Part shown: in pieces, positions 25,160-33,690 of the stretch
How the letters are laid out: each line of letters starts with the position of its first letter
Position numbering within the stretch: position 1 is the first letter of the stretch
Source: Prosthecobacter gellanilyticus
Lineage (GTDB): Bacteria > Verrucomicrobiota > Verrucomicrobiia > Verrucomicrobiales > Verrucomicrobiaceae
Direction of reading: 5' to 3'
Length of the DNA: 64,000 nucleotides
Assembly (NCBI RefSeq): GCF_007992435.1
Contig: NZ_BKAG01000006.1
Span: 1-64,000 of the forward strand
Notes under the pieces: model-generated
Seen by the model: the letters and a program-made list of their open reading frames with translations, nothing else
What the model was told of the DNA's origin: nothing
The model's database searches: none
Position numbers and translations under genes: made by a program

Positions 25160-25456
25160 ATGAAACTCACAGTTCCCATCGCGAAAGCCTACAGCCGGAG
25201 TGTGATCGGTTCGATGCTGTTTCAAATACTGGTGTTGCTGCTGACCTCACTGGGTGACCCTGTTGGACAGGTGGTCATGTGGGTTCTCTACAGCATCCCC
25301 ATCTTCTGGCTCATGGTGGCCATCATGGTCGCAAGCCGTCCCCGAAACCCCACGCGAGTTGATCTGATGGTGATTCGCTACGGCTTTTTTGTCATCCTGA
25401 TCGCGGTGATGGGCTCCACCATGCTTCGGTGGACCCTGGCGGGCATTCCCTTTTGA
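25160..25456 (+). CDS. small integral membrane protein (98 aa)
   Basis: Three hydrophobic segments (VIGSMLFQILVLLLTSLG, VVMWVLYSIPIFWLMVAIMV, YGFFVILIAVMGSTMLRWTL) separated by short polar turns with a basic RPRNPTRVD loop. No family is recognised. It sits 60 bp after the two immunity-like genes and 54 bp before the DUF1080 gene in the same direction. Confidence 0.6.
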   Translation: MKLTVPIAKAYSRSVIGSMLFQILVLLLTSLGDPVGQVVMWVLYSIPIFWLMVAIMVASRPRNPTRVDLMVIRYGFFVILIAVMGSTMLRWTLAGIPF

Positions 25457-25510
25457 AGCTCGATGCAAGCTCGCACGGCGGTCAGAGTTTTATCACTGTC
25501 ACTCATTCCC

Positions 25511-26164
25511 ATGCCACGCCTTCTCCATCTCCTGGCTACCACAGCCCTCTCCTTTTCCTCTGCCTTCGCAGCGGAGGAGTGGCAGAGTCTTTTCAATGGC
25601 AAGGACCTCACCGGCTGGCGGGCGAATGTGATGTCAGAGGCGTTCACCGTGGTGGACGGCACCATCAAGGCCCACGCGCCGAAGGAGAGCGCGCACCTCT
25701 TCTTTGCCGGTGATCTGAAGGAAGGTTTTGAGCGCTTCAAGGACTTCGAACTGGAGGTCACTTGCCGCAGCGAGCCCAACTCAAACGCGGGCATCTTCAT
25801 CCACACAGACATGTCCACGCGGGACAAGGCGCTGCATCTGGCCAAAGGTTACGAGGTCCAGCTCAACAGCACCGAGAAGGAAAAGCGCAAGACCGGCAGT
25901 CTCTACGCGGTCGTGGATCTGGCGAAGTCACCCGTGGATGAGAGCCAGTGGTTCCGCGTGCGCATCGTCGTGCGTGGAAAGCGCATCATCATTCATCTCA
26001 ATGACCAGCAGGTGGTGGACTACACCGAGCCGCCAGATGTGAAGCGCCCGCCGGAGCGTGCCGGTCGCCTGCTGAATCCCGAGGGCGGAGGCATCGCGCT
26101 CCAGGCCCATGACCCGAAGAGCGTTTTCTACTTCAAAGATATCCGCATCAAGAAGCTCGACTGA
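25511..26164 (+). CDS. secreted DUF1080 protein (3-keto-disaccharide hydrolase family)
   Basis: A 217-residue exported concanavalin-like beta-sandwich. Start at MPRLLHLLATTALSFSSAFA gives a signal peptide ending before AEEWQSLFNGKDLTGWRAN, the canonical DUF1080 opening (LFNGKDLTGW). Further family landmarks are FELEVTCRSEPNSNAGIFIH, KGYEVQLN and YFKDIRIKKL at the C-terminus. The family includes 3-keto-glucoside hydrolases in Bacteroidetes and is greatly expanded in PVC bacteria. A second, divergent member is at 36329-36970. Confidence 0.9.
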   Translation: MPRLLHLLATTALSFSSAFAAEEWQSLFNGKDLTGWRANVMSEAFTVVDGTIKAHAPKESAHLFFAGDLKEGFERFKDFELEVTCRSEPNSNAGIFIHTDMSTRDKALHLAKGYEVQLNSTEKEKRKTGSLYAVVDLAKSPVDESQWFRVRIVVRGKRIIIHLNDQQVVDYTEPPDVKRPPERAGRLLNPEGGGIALQAHDPKSVFYFKDIRIKKLD

Positions 26165-26190
26165 GAAGGGGGCAGCGCGCGTTTTTAAAT

Positions 26191-26224
26191 CACATGGACC
26201 TATGAGCCCCATAAGTCCCATGTG
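26191..26224. repeat. imperfect palindrome between DUF1080 and AstE-like genes
   Basis: CACATGGACCTATGAG faces ATAAGTCCCATGTG around a CCCC core. Read on the other strand it is a run of ATGGGACTTATGGGGCTCAT-type words. There is no T-run, so it is not a classical terminator. A related word (CATGAGCCCCATCAGACCTA) is found inside the DUF1549 coding region near 39764. Confidence 0.5.
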
Positions 26225-27043
26225 ACCCACGGATTGGAGCATGAGCCTTCTTCGAAGACATCCCAAAACCCGCCAGGCATCCCCGCGGCAAGTCCAGGCT
26301 TGAAACTCACCCGCTTTCCGCTGAAGACACGGTTTCCCTGCCTGACTCGACGACCCATGGACCCGACTGACCACGCCTTCTCCCTCCAGAAGATCGTGAG
26401 CAGGCCCATCAAGCCCGGCCAGGTCATGAAGTTCGGCGTCTTCGCCGGTATCCATGGCGATGAAGCTGCTGGCTGTCTCGCTGCGCATGAACTGGCGAAG
26501 TGGGCCGCCGAAAGGCCTCTCGAGGTGCATGATTTTGAACTGCACTTCTTCCCCATCTGCAATCCCACCGGCATCTCTCTCCGCACACGTCACAGCCACA
26601 GCGGCCTGGATCTGAACCGTCAGTTCTGGTGTGACTGCATCGAGCCTGAGATCATCTTTTTGGAAACCGAGCTCCGCAGCGAGCGCTATGACGGCATCAT
26701 CTCCCTGCATTCGGATGACACCTCGGATGGCTGTTACGGCTTCGTCAGCGGTGACCTGCTTAGCGAGCACCTGCTGGAGCCCGCGCTGCAAGCCGCCAGC
26801 GAGTTCCTCCCGCGCAACGAACTCACCGTCATCGATGGCTTCCATGCCGAGCGCGGCATCATCAAAGAAGGTTACCTCGGCATCCTCCGCGCCCCACCTG
26901 ATCAGCGCCCTCATGCCCTCGAGATCGTTTTCGAAACCCCCGCTCTCGCAGACATGCATCTTCAGGTGAAAGCCACCGTCGCCGCCGTGAAGCGCATCCT
27001 CGCCGAATACCGCGAACTCCAGGCCTACGCGGCGAACCTGTAA
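26222..27043 (+). CDS. succinylglutamate desuccinylase/aspartoacylase-family metallohydrolase
   Basis: A zinc carboxypeptidase-like hydrolase (M14-related AstE/AspA family). The metal site shows as GVFAGIHGDEAAG (His and Glu/Asp ligands) and later ISLHSDD, with the DLNRQF substrate motif between them; the C-terminal part has ALEIVFETPA. The longest frame gives 273 residues, but the first 45 (rich in Pro/Ser/Lys) do not look like the family; a start at MDPTDHAFSLQKIV (26357, 228 residues) is as likely. These enzymes cleave N-acyl amino acids or remove ester/amide groups; the substrate here is unknown. A CobW-type GTPase follows after 54 bp. Confidence 0.8.
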   Translation: MTHGLEHEPSSKTSQNPPGIPAASPGLKLTRFPLKTRFPCLTRRPMDPTDHAFSLQKIVSRPIKPGQVMKFGVFAGIHGDEAAGCLAAHELAKWAAERPLEVHDFELHFFPICNPTGISLRTRHSHSGLDLNRQFWCDCIEPEIIFLETELRSERYDGIISLHSDDTSDGCYGFVSGDLLSEHLLEPALQAASEFLPRNELTVIDGFHAERGIIKEGYLGILRAPPDQRPHALEIVFETPALADMHLQVKATVAAVKRILAEYRELQAYAANL

Positions 27044-27097
27044 CAACCTCTCTTCTCAAAGCGTCTTGAGAGAGCTCGAGCCGCATCACTACCAGCC

Positions 27098-28219
27098 ATG
27101 TCCACTCCCTCCTCTAAAGCACGTTACATCATGATCGGCGGCTTCCTCGGCGCCGGCAAGACCACCACGGTGGGCAAGCTGGCCCACCATCTGAGCGATC
27201 AAGGGCTGAAGGTCGGCCTCATTACCAATGACCAGGCCGGCAGCCTGGTGGACACGAAGCTGCTGCGAGGTCAGGGCTTCGCCACGGAGGAGATCTCCGG
27301 CGGCTGCTTCTGCTGCCGCTTCGGCTCACTGGTGGATGCTGCAGGCCGTCTGAATGATGCCTCGAAGCCGGATGTCTTCATCGCCGAGCCCGTCGGAAGC
27401 TGCACGGACCTCGTCGCCACCGTGACCTATCCTTTGCGCCGCATGTATGGAGATGCCTTCACCATCGCCCCGCTCGCGGTGCTGGTGGACCCCGTGCGCG
27501 CACGCCGCGTGCTCGGTCTCGATCAGGGCGGCAGCTTCTCCAGCAAGGTCATCTACATCTTCAAAAAGCAGCTTGAGGAGGCAGACATCATCGTCATCAG
27601 CAAAAGCGACCTCGTCACCGATGACCAGCGCACCGAGCTCAAAGCCGCCCTCGAGCACGAATTCCCCGGTGCGAAGATCATCAGCGTCGCCCCACGTTCT
27701 GGCGAAGGCTTGAAGGACCTCTTCACCCAGCTCATGACGGATGAGCAGAAGAAGAAAAACTCCATGTCTGTCGACTACGAGGTCTACGCCGAGGGTGAGG
27801 CTTTGCTCGGCTGGCTAAATGCCACCGTGAGCCTGAAAGCGGAGAAGGAGTTCGAACCTAACGACTTCCTCCGCGCTCTCGCGGCTGATGTGCAGCTCCG
27901 TCTGCGTGAGATGGGTGCGGAGATCGCCCACTTCAAAATGACCTTCAGTCCGGATGACGGCATCGCGGGCGAGCTTGCCTCCATCAATGTCGTGCGCACG
28001 GACCAGGTGCCCGAGCTCGGCATGGAGCTCGATGAGCTTACGGAAGGCGGCCAGCTCATCATCAACCTGCGCGCCGAGGCGGATCCCGCCAGCCTCATGC
28101 AGGCCGTGCAGGACGCCATGAACTCCACCACACCTCTCTTCACCACGCTCACCGCCACGCTGGAGCATGAGGAGCACTTCCGTCCCGGCAAGCCCACGCC
28201 GACCCACCGCGACGCTTGA
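27098..28219 (+). CDS. CobW/COG0523-family GTPase metallochaperone
   Basis: A 373-residue G3E-family GTPase. The P-loop is GGFLGAGKTTTVGKLAHHL (residues about 14-32), followed by the metal-binding CxCC motif in GGCFCCRFGSLVDAA, the FIAEPVGSC switch and SKSDLV (NKxD-equivalent) guanine motif. The C-terminal domain (from about 225) is of the CobW_C kind but long. COG0523 proteins deliver Zn2+, Co2+ or Fe to client enzymes at a GTP cost. The adjacent AstE-like zinc hydrolase is an attractive client, which is inference from position. Confidence 0.88.
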   Translation: MSTPSSKARYIMIGGFLGAGKTTTVGKLAHHLSDQGLKVGLITNDQAGSLVDTKLLRGQGFATEEISGGCFCCRFGSLVDAAGRLNDASKPDVFIAEPVGSCTDLVATVTYPLRRMYGDAFTIAPLAVLVDPVRARRVLGLDQGGSFSSKVIYIFKKQLEEADIIVISKSDLVTDDQRTELKAALEHEFPGAKIISVAPRSGEGLKDLFTQLMTDEQKKKNSMSVDYEVYAEGEALLGWLNATVSLKAEKEFEPNDFLRALAADVQLRLREMGAEIAHFKMTFSPDDGIAGELASINVVRTDQVPELGMELDELTEGGQLIINLRAEADPASLMQAVQDAMNSTTPLFTTLTATLEHEEHFRPGKPTPTHRDA

Positions 28220-28247
28220 TTGATCTCTGCCTAACGATCTATTTGTC

Positions 28248-29555
28248 ATGCCATCCCGTCTCCCGCTTCTCCTCAGTTCATTCGTCTTCAGCACTCTCAC
28301 CCTCTCCGCCACCGACTGGCTGGAGTGGCGCGGCAGTGACGGCCAGGGCACCAGCTCTGCCACCGGCCTGCCTGAGACCTGGAGCGAGACCAGCTCCGTC
28401 GTCTGGAAGACGCCCACTCCTGGCCGTGGTCACTCCACGCCCGTCATCGTCGGAGATCACATCTGGTTCACCACCGCCGTGGAAAAAGCCGCCAGCGAGG
28501 CCGAGGCCAAGGAGCGGCTCAAGAACAACACCGGTGACCAGCCCGTGACCGTGATGGACAACGTCAGCATCCGCGCTCTGGCGGTGGACAAGCTCAGCGG
28601 CAAGGTCCTGCATGATGTGGAGCTCCTGAACGTCAAAGCCCCGCAGTGGGTGCATCAGCTGAATAGCTACGCCTCGCCGTCACCCGTGGTGCATGAGGGC
28701 CGCCTCTATGCCTGCCACGGCAGCTTCGGCACCGCCTGCCTTGACCTCGCTACGCAAAAGGTTTTGTGGACGAATCAGGAGCTTCAGGTCATGCACGAAA
28801 ACGGCCCCGGCTCCACGCCCGTGCTCTGCCAGGGCAAGCTCATTGTGCACTTTGATGGCAGCGATCAGCAGTTCATCGCCGCTTATGACACCGCCACCGG
28901 CAAGGTCGCCTGGAAAACCGCGCGCAGTGGCGAGATGGACCCGCGTCCGCAGCAAAAGAAGGCTTATGGCACACCGCTCGTCGTCACCATGAACGGCCAG
29001 CCTGTCATTGTCAGTCCGGCCGCCAATTGGATTTATGGTTATGCTCCCGCCACCGGCAAGGAACTGTGGAAGGTGCCCTATGGCGAGCTCGGCTTCTCCA
29101 TGAGCGTGCGCCCCGTGGCCGATGCGCAGCGCATCTACTTCAGCACCAGCTTTGGCAAGTCCCAGGTCATCGCCCTGGACTATGCAGGCAAGAAGGAGCC
29201 CGCGATCGCCTGGAGGAATAACAAGAACGCGCCCAAGATGTGCTCGCCCGTGCTCGCAGGCGGACTGCTTTTCTATGTGGATGACGGCGGCATCGTCAGT
29301 TGCGTGGACCCGGCCACGGGCGAGGCTCATTACCGCGAGCGCATCGGTGGCAAATTCAGCGCCTCACCCATCGTTGCGGATAACAAACTATACTTCGCCA
29401 GCCGTGAGGGCGTGATCACCACGCTCCCTGCCACCAAAGAGTTCAAGGTCCTCGCCCAGAACACCCTCGACGGCTCCCTCATGGCCAGCCCCATCGCGGT
29501 CGATGGCGCGCTCTACCTGCGCACAGACAAAGCTCTGTATAGGATTGGCAAATGA
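28248..29555 (+). CDS. secreted PQQ-like beta-propeller protein
   Basis: A 435-residue exported propeller with signal peptide MPSRLPLLLSSFVFSTLTLS. It starts DWLEWRGSDGQGTSSATGLP and SVVWKTPTPGRGHSTPVIVG, the standard opening of PVC-type PQQ_2 repeat proteins, and shows repeated blades ending in aromatic-plus-Gly motifs (YACHGSFGTACLDLATQKVL, IAAYDTATGKVAWKT, YGYAPATGKELWKVP, VSCVDPATGEAHYRERIGG). True quinoprotein catalytic residues are not evident, so it is more likely a scaffold or binding protein than a dehydrogenase. Confidence 0.87.
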   Translation: MPSRLPLLLSSFVFSTLTLSATDWLEWRGSDGQGTSSATGLPETWSETSSVVWKTPTPGRGHSTPVIVGDHIWFTTAVEKAASEAEAKERLKNNTGDQPVTVMDNVSIRALAVDKLSGKVLHDVELLNVKAPQWVHQLNSYASPSPVVHEGRLYACHGSFGTACLDLATQKVLWTNQELQVMHENGPGSTPVLCQGKLIVHFDGSDQQFIAAYDTATGKVAWKTARSGEMDPRPQQKKAYGTPLVVTMNGQPVIVSPAANWIYGYAPATGKELWKVPYGELGFSMSVRPVADAQRIYFSTSFGKSQVIALDYAGKKEPAIAWRNNKNAPKMCSPVLAGGLLFYVDDGGIVSCVDPATGEAHYRERIGGKFSASPIVADNKLYFASREGVITTLPATKEFKVLAQNTLDGSLMASPIAVDGALYLRTDKALYRIGK

Positions 29556-29568
29556 GGCCTTGATGCCC

Positions 29569-29670
29569 TCACTTCTTGAGCTTGGGCAGAAAGATCGCGA
29601 TCAAGACCGCCACCACGCAGACGGCTGCGATGATGAGCATGAGAGGATTGAATGAGGTGGCTGATTCCAT
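29569..29670 (-). CDS. small single-TM peptide downstream of the Ser/Thr kinase (33 aa)
   Basis: Reads MESATSFNPLMLIIAAVCVV, then AVLIAIFLPKLKK: one TM helix with a positively charged C-terminus. It starts 17 bp after the stop of the large Ser/Thr kinase on the same strand, so it would be the last gene of that unit. Peptides with an (S)xxxPLM-TM-KxKK layout are recurrent in this group but unnamed to my knowledge. Too short for homology by eye. Confidence 0.5.
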   Translation of the reverse strand: MESATSFNPLMLIIAAVCVVAVLIAIFLPKLKK

Positions 29671-29687
29671 GCTGATAAAGGTAAAGG

Positions 29688-32600
29688 CTACGGCCTGAGC
29701 GCCACCACAAAATCATCGCCAAACACCGCATCGATGGCTCCGCGCAGGCGGCCCTCGAGCAGGCCCACGTTATCCTCGGCTTCATACTCAGGCACGCTCG
29801 GATTCGTGGCCAGCTCCCAGCTATGATCGCTGCGATGCACCGGAAACACCCGGCCCGCGTAGTCGTGATACACCTTCGTGGCGGCGGTGAATTTGCGGAT
29901 GCGGTAGCGCTGGTCGTTGGCCAGTTGTCCCCAGCCTGTCATCGTCCCGTCACGCTGCAGCGCCACGCCATATTCCCCTCCAATGCTGAGGCTGATGAGA
30001 TCACGCAGATCTCCAGGCATCGGGATCACAGGCGCTTTGTTTTCGCCCCAGTAGGCAGGCGTGCCGTCACGGCCGCGCAGCGCGCACCAGCCCAGGCTGG
30101 GGAGGGTGATGAGCTGCCGGATCTGGCCCATGTCACCCGGAGGGGTGCTTCCAGGATCACCCATCGGCACCAGGCTGCCATCACTGAGCGAGACAAAGCC
30201 CGAGCTGCCCGGGCCTGCATGCACACGGACCGGTACCTGGCTGCCCGTGGGGCTCCAGATCTTCGGAGCCTCGCTTGAGGTTATGTCCCATGCCGCTGCC
30301 TTGCCATTGCTCATCAGCGCCACCGTGCAGTCACCGTTGCAGTCCATCTGCACCACGTCTTTGATGGCAGACACATCCAGCTCCGTGCCCGGCCCCCAGC
30401 CGCGGATCTCACCATCAGGCAGCAGCGCATAGGCATGGCGGCTGCCGCCGGCGATCGCCACCACCTGGCCCAGATCCTTCGGAATCAGACCCATGTGGGG
30501 TGGAAACATATTGGAGATGGAGTTCACCTGTTTACGCTGGATGGCGATGACGCTGCCAGCCTGCACAGGGCGCTTGGTCGGAGTACTGGTTAGGTCGGTC
30601 TTTGCGGGCGCGGGGCTGGCGGATGGCGCGGACGCCGAGGTGGCCTGGCCGCCATTGTTCACGGCCTCGTCTGACCATTCCTGCAGCACGGTCTTCACAC
30701 GCAGGGCACCTGCGCGGTCACCTGCGCTGCTGCGCTTTTCCTCCAGGGGCTTCAGCAGCTTCTCCGCGGATTCGCGGGCCACCTTGACCGCCGCCTCATG
30801 GGTGCTCTGCAGCGTGTCCAGCTGCTTCCGGTAAATGCCACGCATCTTCTGCAAAGGCGGCACGAGGGTGAAGTCATTCCCGGCGTCAGGCAGCGGACTC
30901 TTCTGCGTGATCATCTCGATCTCGGCGCGGTAGGCCTGCTGCTCCGTCGGCGAAAGGCGCGGGTAGTCACGCTTCAGTGCGGTGATGTACATCGTGTCCA
31001 GCTTCTGGTGCTCAGCCACCAGGTCGGCCTTCACAGGTGGAGGGGAATGCTCACGCAGCTTCCGCCGCAGATCCGCCAGTTCGGCATCATGCTTCTCCAG
31101 CTCGGCCATCTGCGCGTTCACCGTGACCTGCAGCGCCTTGTCACCCTGAAACCCGGACCATTTCGGCAGCCGCCACACCAGCAGGTCAAACTCTCCCTCG
31201 CCCTGATTCTTCCCGTCTTTATAGCGCGTGCTCAGCACAGCCCAGTCATGGCCCTTGCTCACGGCGAGGTCCGTCACGGGCGCTGGGGTGGCCTGGCGCC
31301 AGACTTCCTCACCACTGGCCACCTCAAAGGCGCGCAAGGTGTTGTCTGACCAGCTCGTCAGCGCGAGACGTTCACCGTCCACCAGCGCGCCGCTGAGCAG
31401 GAAAGGGCCCTCCTTTGGCACAGCAGGCAGCGTCGCCAGCACCTGGAAATCTGGGAGAGTGATGACCTTGGGCGTGGACCCGGCCGTCAGGATCTTTGCA
31501 TCACCAGGCTTGCCAAAGAAGCGTGTGATGTAGTTCACCGCCCTGCCTTCGATCCGCGTCATCACGCCTGTGTCCGTGGCATAGCGTGTAGTGGCGGAGT
31601 TGTACCTCTTCTTCTCCACGTCCGTCAGTTCAGAGGCATTGATGCCCACCTCGCGTCCATCAGGCATCAGCCCCAGGCCATAGGGGCGGCCTTTGAAACC
31701 TTCGACCCGGGTGAACTTCTCATCCTGGCCTGGCTTCCAGACCCACAGATTGTCCGTCTCGTCTGCATTGGTGCCGCAGGCCACCACGGTCTTCGTCTCC
31801 GGCACATAAACCATGCTGAGCAACTGTTCGTTAGGAAACTGCGCGCTATGGGTCACTGCACCGGTGCCCAGGTCAATGAATGCCGCCTTGTCCAGACGGA
31901 AGCCGTAGACCATCACCTGCTTCTCATCCGGAGTCACTTGCATACGCGTGAGCTGGTCCACACCGGCATTGACATTCATCATCTCCTTCTGCGTGACCAG
32001 ATCCCACATGCGCAGCGTGCCGTCACTGCTGGCGGAGAGCACGCGGCGCTGGTCGCTGAGCAGGCTGACCGCATACACGGGCAGCTTGTGTCCCGCCAGC
32101 TTCGCTACCTCGCCGGGCTCGCCTTCCGGCACCGAATACGGTGTGCTGTCCGGCAGCGGCTGCGGCGGGGCAGGCGCTGTCACCCGCTTGCTCAGTTCCG
32201 GCAAAGTTGGTTTGGCGGTGGCCATCGCGGGCGCCGGGGCATCCGGTGTCACGGCCGGTGCTGGCGGTGGTTCAGAGGCAGGCTTCTTTTCAGCTTCGGC
32301 ACTCCCAGGCTCAGGCGCCGGCGGGGCTTCCACTACCTTGGCAGGCTCTGGTGTGCTCTTGGGCTCTTCCACACTCACCTTGTCCTTCAGTAGCACTCCG
32401 GCAAACACCACCACCAGCACCACACAAGCCGCCGCCCAGCCGAGAGGTCCCAGGAAACGCTTCACGCTTGCAAAAGGCGATGGCCTGTAAGTGCTGTAGT
32501 CCTCCAGCGAATCCGGCGCTGGATGTGCCGTGGGTGCCGCACCACGCTTCGTCGCGTGCTTGGTTGATGTCGATGATGCATCCGCCGTTTTCGTGTCACT

Positions 32601-33449
32601 GCGATTGCCCTCCGCCGTGGCCGTCAGCAGCGCCACCTTCACCTCGGAAGCTTTTTGATAGCGCTCCTCGGGATCGCTCATCAGGCATTTCGAGATCACG
32701 CTCGCAAAACCTTCCGGCAGTCCCTTGCCCGCATCCTTGCCTGCTGCTGTCGGCGTCTTGCCCGTGAGCATCTCATGGATCACCACACCCAGCGAGTAGA
32801 TGTCCGCGCGATGGTCCACCTTCGCGCCGATGATGAGCCGCTCCGGTGCCGTGTAGTCCGGCGTGCCGTATTCCACCTCATCCGGATGCGCTTGCGCGGA
32901 AAGATCACGCGCCAGCCCGAAGTCCGCCACCTTCACCTTCCAGTCATCCGTGATCAGGATGTTCGCGGGCTTGATGTCACGATGCGCCACCCCGCGGTCA
33001 TGAGCGAACTGCAGCGCATCACAAAGCTGCGCGATCACCTCGCGCGCCCGTTCCTTCGTGATCTCACCCTTCCTTGTTCGGTGATGCAGATCACACCCTT
33101 CCACAAACTCCATCACCAGGAAGAGGTGGTGCATGTACGTCTGCCCGAAATCAAACACCGCCACGATGTGCGGATGCACCAGCTTCGCCATCGCGCGCGC
33201 CTCTTTGATGAAGCGCTGCACGTCTTCCGGATTCTGCGCGGCGGCGGAGGGCAGCACCTTGATGGCAGCCCACCGGTCCAGCGCGATCTGCCGGGCCTTG
33301 TACACCGCTCCCATGCCGCCGATCCCCACGATCTCATGCATCTCATACTGCGGCATCAGCTGCGCCAGCTCCATCAGCGATGGGTATGCCGCTGCCTCGT
33401 CCGCAGGTGACGGCTGCTCTTGCGCTGGGTCGACGGGGTCTTCGGGCAT
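29688..33449 (-). CDS. membrane Ser/Thr protein kinase with WD40-like and RCC1-like propellers
   Basis: A 1253-residue PASTA-less Hanks-type kinase. Residues about 35-290: glycine loop VGIGGMGAVYKA, VAIK-equivalent Lys64, catalytic HRDIKPAN (Asp158), DFG at 176-178 and GTPDYTAPERL. A TM helix follows (about 337-358, WAAACVVLVVVFAGVLL), then a Pro/Ala/Glu-rich linker. Residues about 430-780 form a WD40-like propeller (YAVSLLSDQRRVLSASSDGT, LRMWDL), about 790-930 a charged coiled coil, and about 960-1253 RCC1-like repeats (AGGSRHAYALLPDGEIRGWG, VALQRDGTMTGWG). The kinase is cytosolic and the propellers extracytoplasmic. A short TM peptide follows. Ligand and substrates unknown. Confidence 0.92.
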   Translation of the reverse strand: MPEDPVDPAQEQPSPADEAAAYPSLMELAQLMPQYEMHEIVGIGGMGAVYKARQIALDRWAAIKVLPSAAAQNPEDVQRFIKEARAMAKLVHPHIVAVFDFGQTYMHHLFLVMEFVEGCDLHHRTRKGEITKERAREVIAQLCDALQFAHDRGVAHRDIKPANILITDDWKVKVADFGLARDLSAQAHPDEVEYGTPDYTAPERLIIGAKVDHRADIYSLGVVIHEMLTGKTPTAAGKDAGKGLPEGFASVISKCLMSDPEERYQKASEVKVALLTATAEGNRSDTKTADASSTSTKHATKRGAAPTAHPAPDSLEDYSTYRPSPFASVKRFLGPLGWAAACVVLVVVFAGVLLKDKVSVEEPKSTPEPAKVVEAPPAPEPGSAEAEKKPASEPPPAPAVTPDAPAPAMATAKPTLPELSKRVTAPAPPQPLPDSTPYSVPEGEPGEVAKLAGHKLPVYAVSLLSDQRRVLSASSDGTLRMWDLVTQKEMMNVNAGVDQLTRMQVTPDEKQVMVYGFRLDKAAFIDLGTGAVTHSAQFPNEQLLSMVYVPETKTVVACGTNADETDNLWVWKPGQDEKFTRVEGFKGRPYGLGLMPDGREVGINASELTDVEKKRYNSATTRYATDTGVMTRIEGRAVNYITRFFGKPGDAKILTAGSTPKVITLPDFQVLATLPAVPKEGPFLLSGALVDGERLALTSWSDNTLRAFEVASGEEVWRQATPAPVTDLAVSKGHDWAVLSTRYKDGKNQGEGEFDLLVWRLPKWSGFQGDKALQVTVNAQMAELEKHDAELADLRRKLREHSPPPVKADLVAEHQKLDTMYITALKRDYPRLSPTEQQAYRAEIEMITQKSPLPDAGNDFTLVPPLQKMRGIYRKQLDTLQSTHEAAVKVARESAEKLLKPLEEKRSSAGDRAGALRVKTVLQEWSDEAVNNGGQATSASAPSASPAPAKTDLTSTPTKRPVQAGSVIAIQRKQVNSISNMFPPHMGLIPKDLGQVVAIAGGSRHAYALLPDGEIRGWGPGTELDVSAIKDVVQMDCNGDCTVALMSNGKAAAWDITSSEAPKIWSPTGSQVPVRVHAGPGSSGFVSLSDGSLVPMGDPGSTPPGDMGQIRQLITLPSLGWCALRGRDGTPAYWGENKAPVIPMPGDLRDLISLSIGGEYGVALQRDGTMTGWGQLANDQRYRIRKFTAATKVYHDYAGRVFPVHRSDHSWELATNPSVPEYEAEDNVGLLEGRLRGAIDAVFGDDFVVALRP

Positions 33450-33578
33450 CTAACGGAGGTCTGAATATAATACGGAAATGGGCGCGGACCTTACAAGGAA
33501 GCCCCCGGTTCAGGCCAGAGAAAAGCATGTGACTTTACACGCTCTTGACACCGGCCGGGCAAGTTCCGTCGCCCCCCG

Positions 33579-33604
33579 GTAGAGGAAGACGTGAGTCTTC
33601 CCTC
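33579..33604. repeat. REP palindrome, tandem copy 1
   Basis: GTAGAGGAAGACGTGAGTCT then TCCCTC: stem AGAGGAAGAC/GTCTTCCCTC with a short loop. It lies in the 241-bp gap between the divergently transcribed Ser/Thr kinase and discoidin histidine kinase. The leading GTAGA is shared with palindromes at 41557 and 63777. Confidence 0.75.
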
Positions 33605-33612
33605 TGGCTTGG

Positions 33613-33638
33613 GTAGAGGAAAACGTCAGTTTTCCCTC
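33613..33638. repeat. REP palindrome, tandem copy 2
   Basis: GTAGAGGAAAACGTCAGTTT then TCCCTC, same size and direction as copy 1 with the paired bases changed together (GAC/GTC to AAC/GTT), which keeps the hairpin. The compensatory changes indicate selection for structure or independent insertion of related elements. Confidence 0.75.
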
Positions 33639-33690
33639 CGGCAGCTGTCCCGCCCTCACGTGGGTTGCACTTCCTCCCGGGCCGGGAAAG

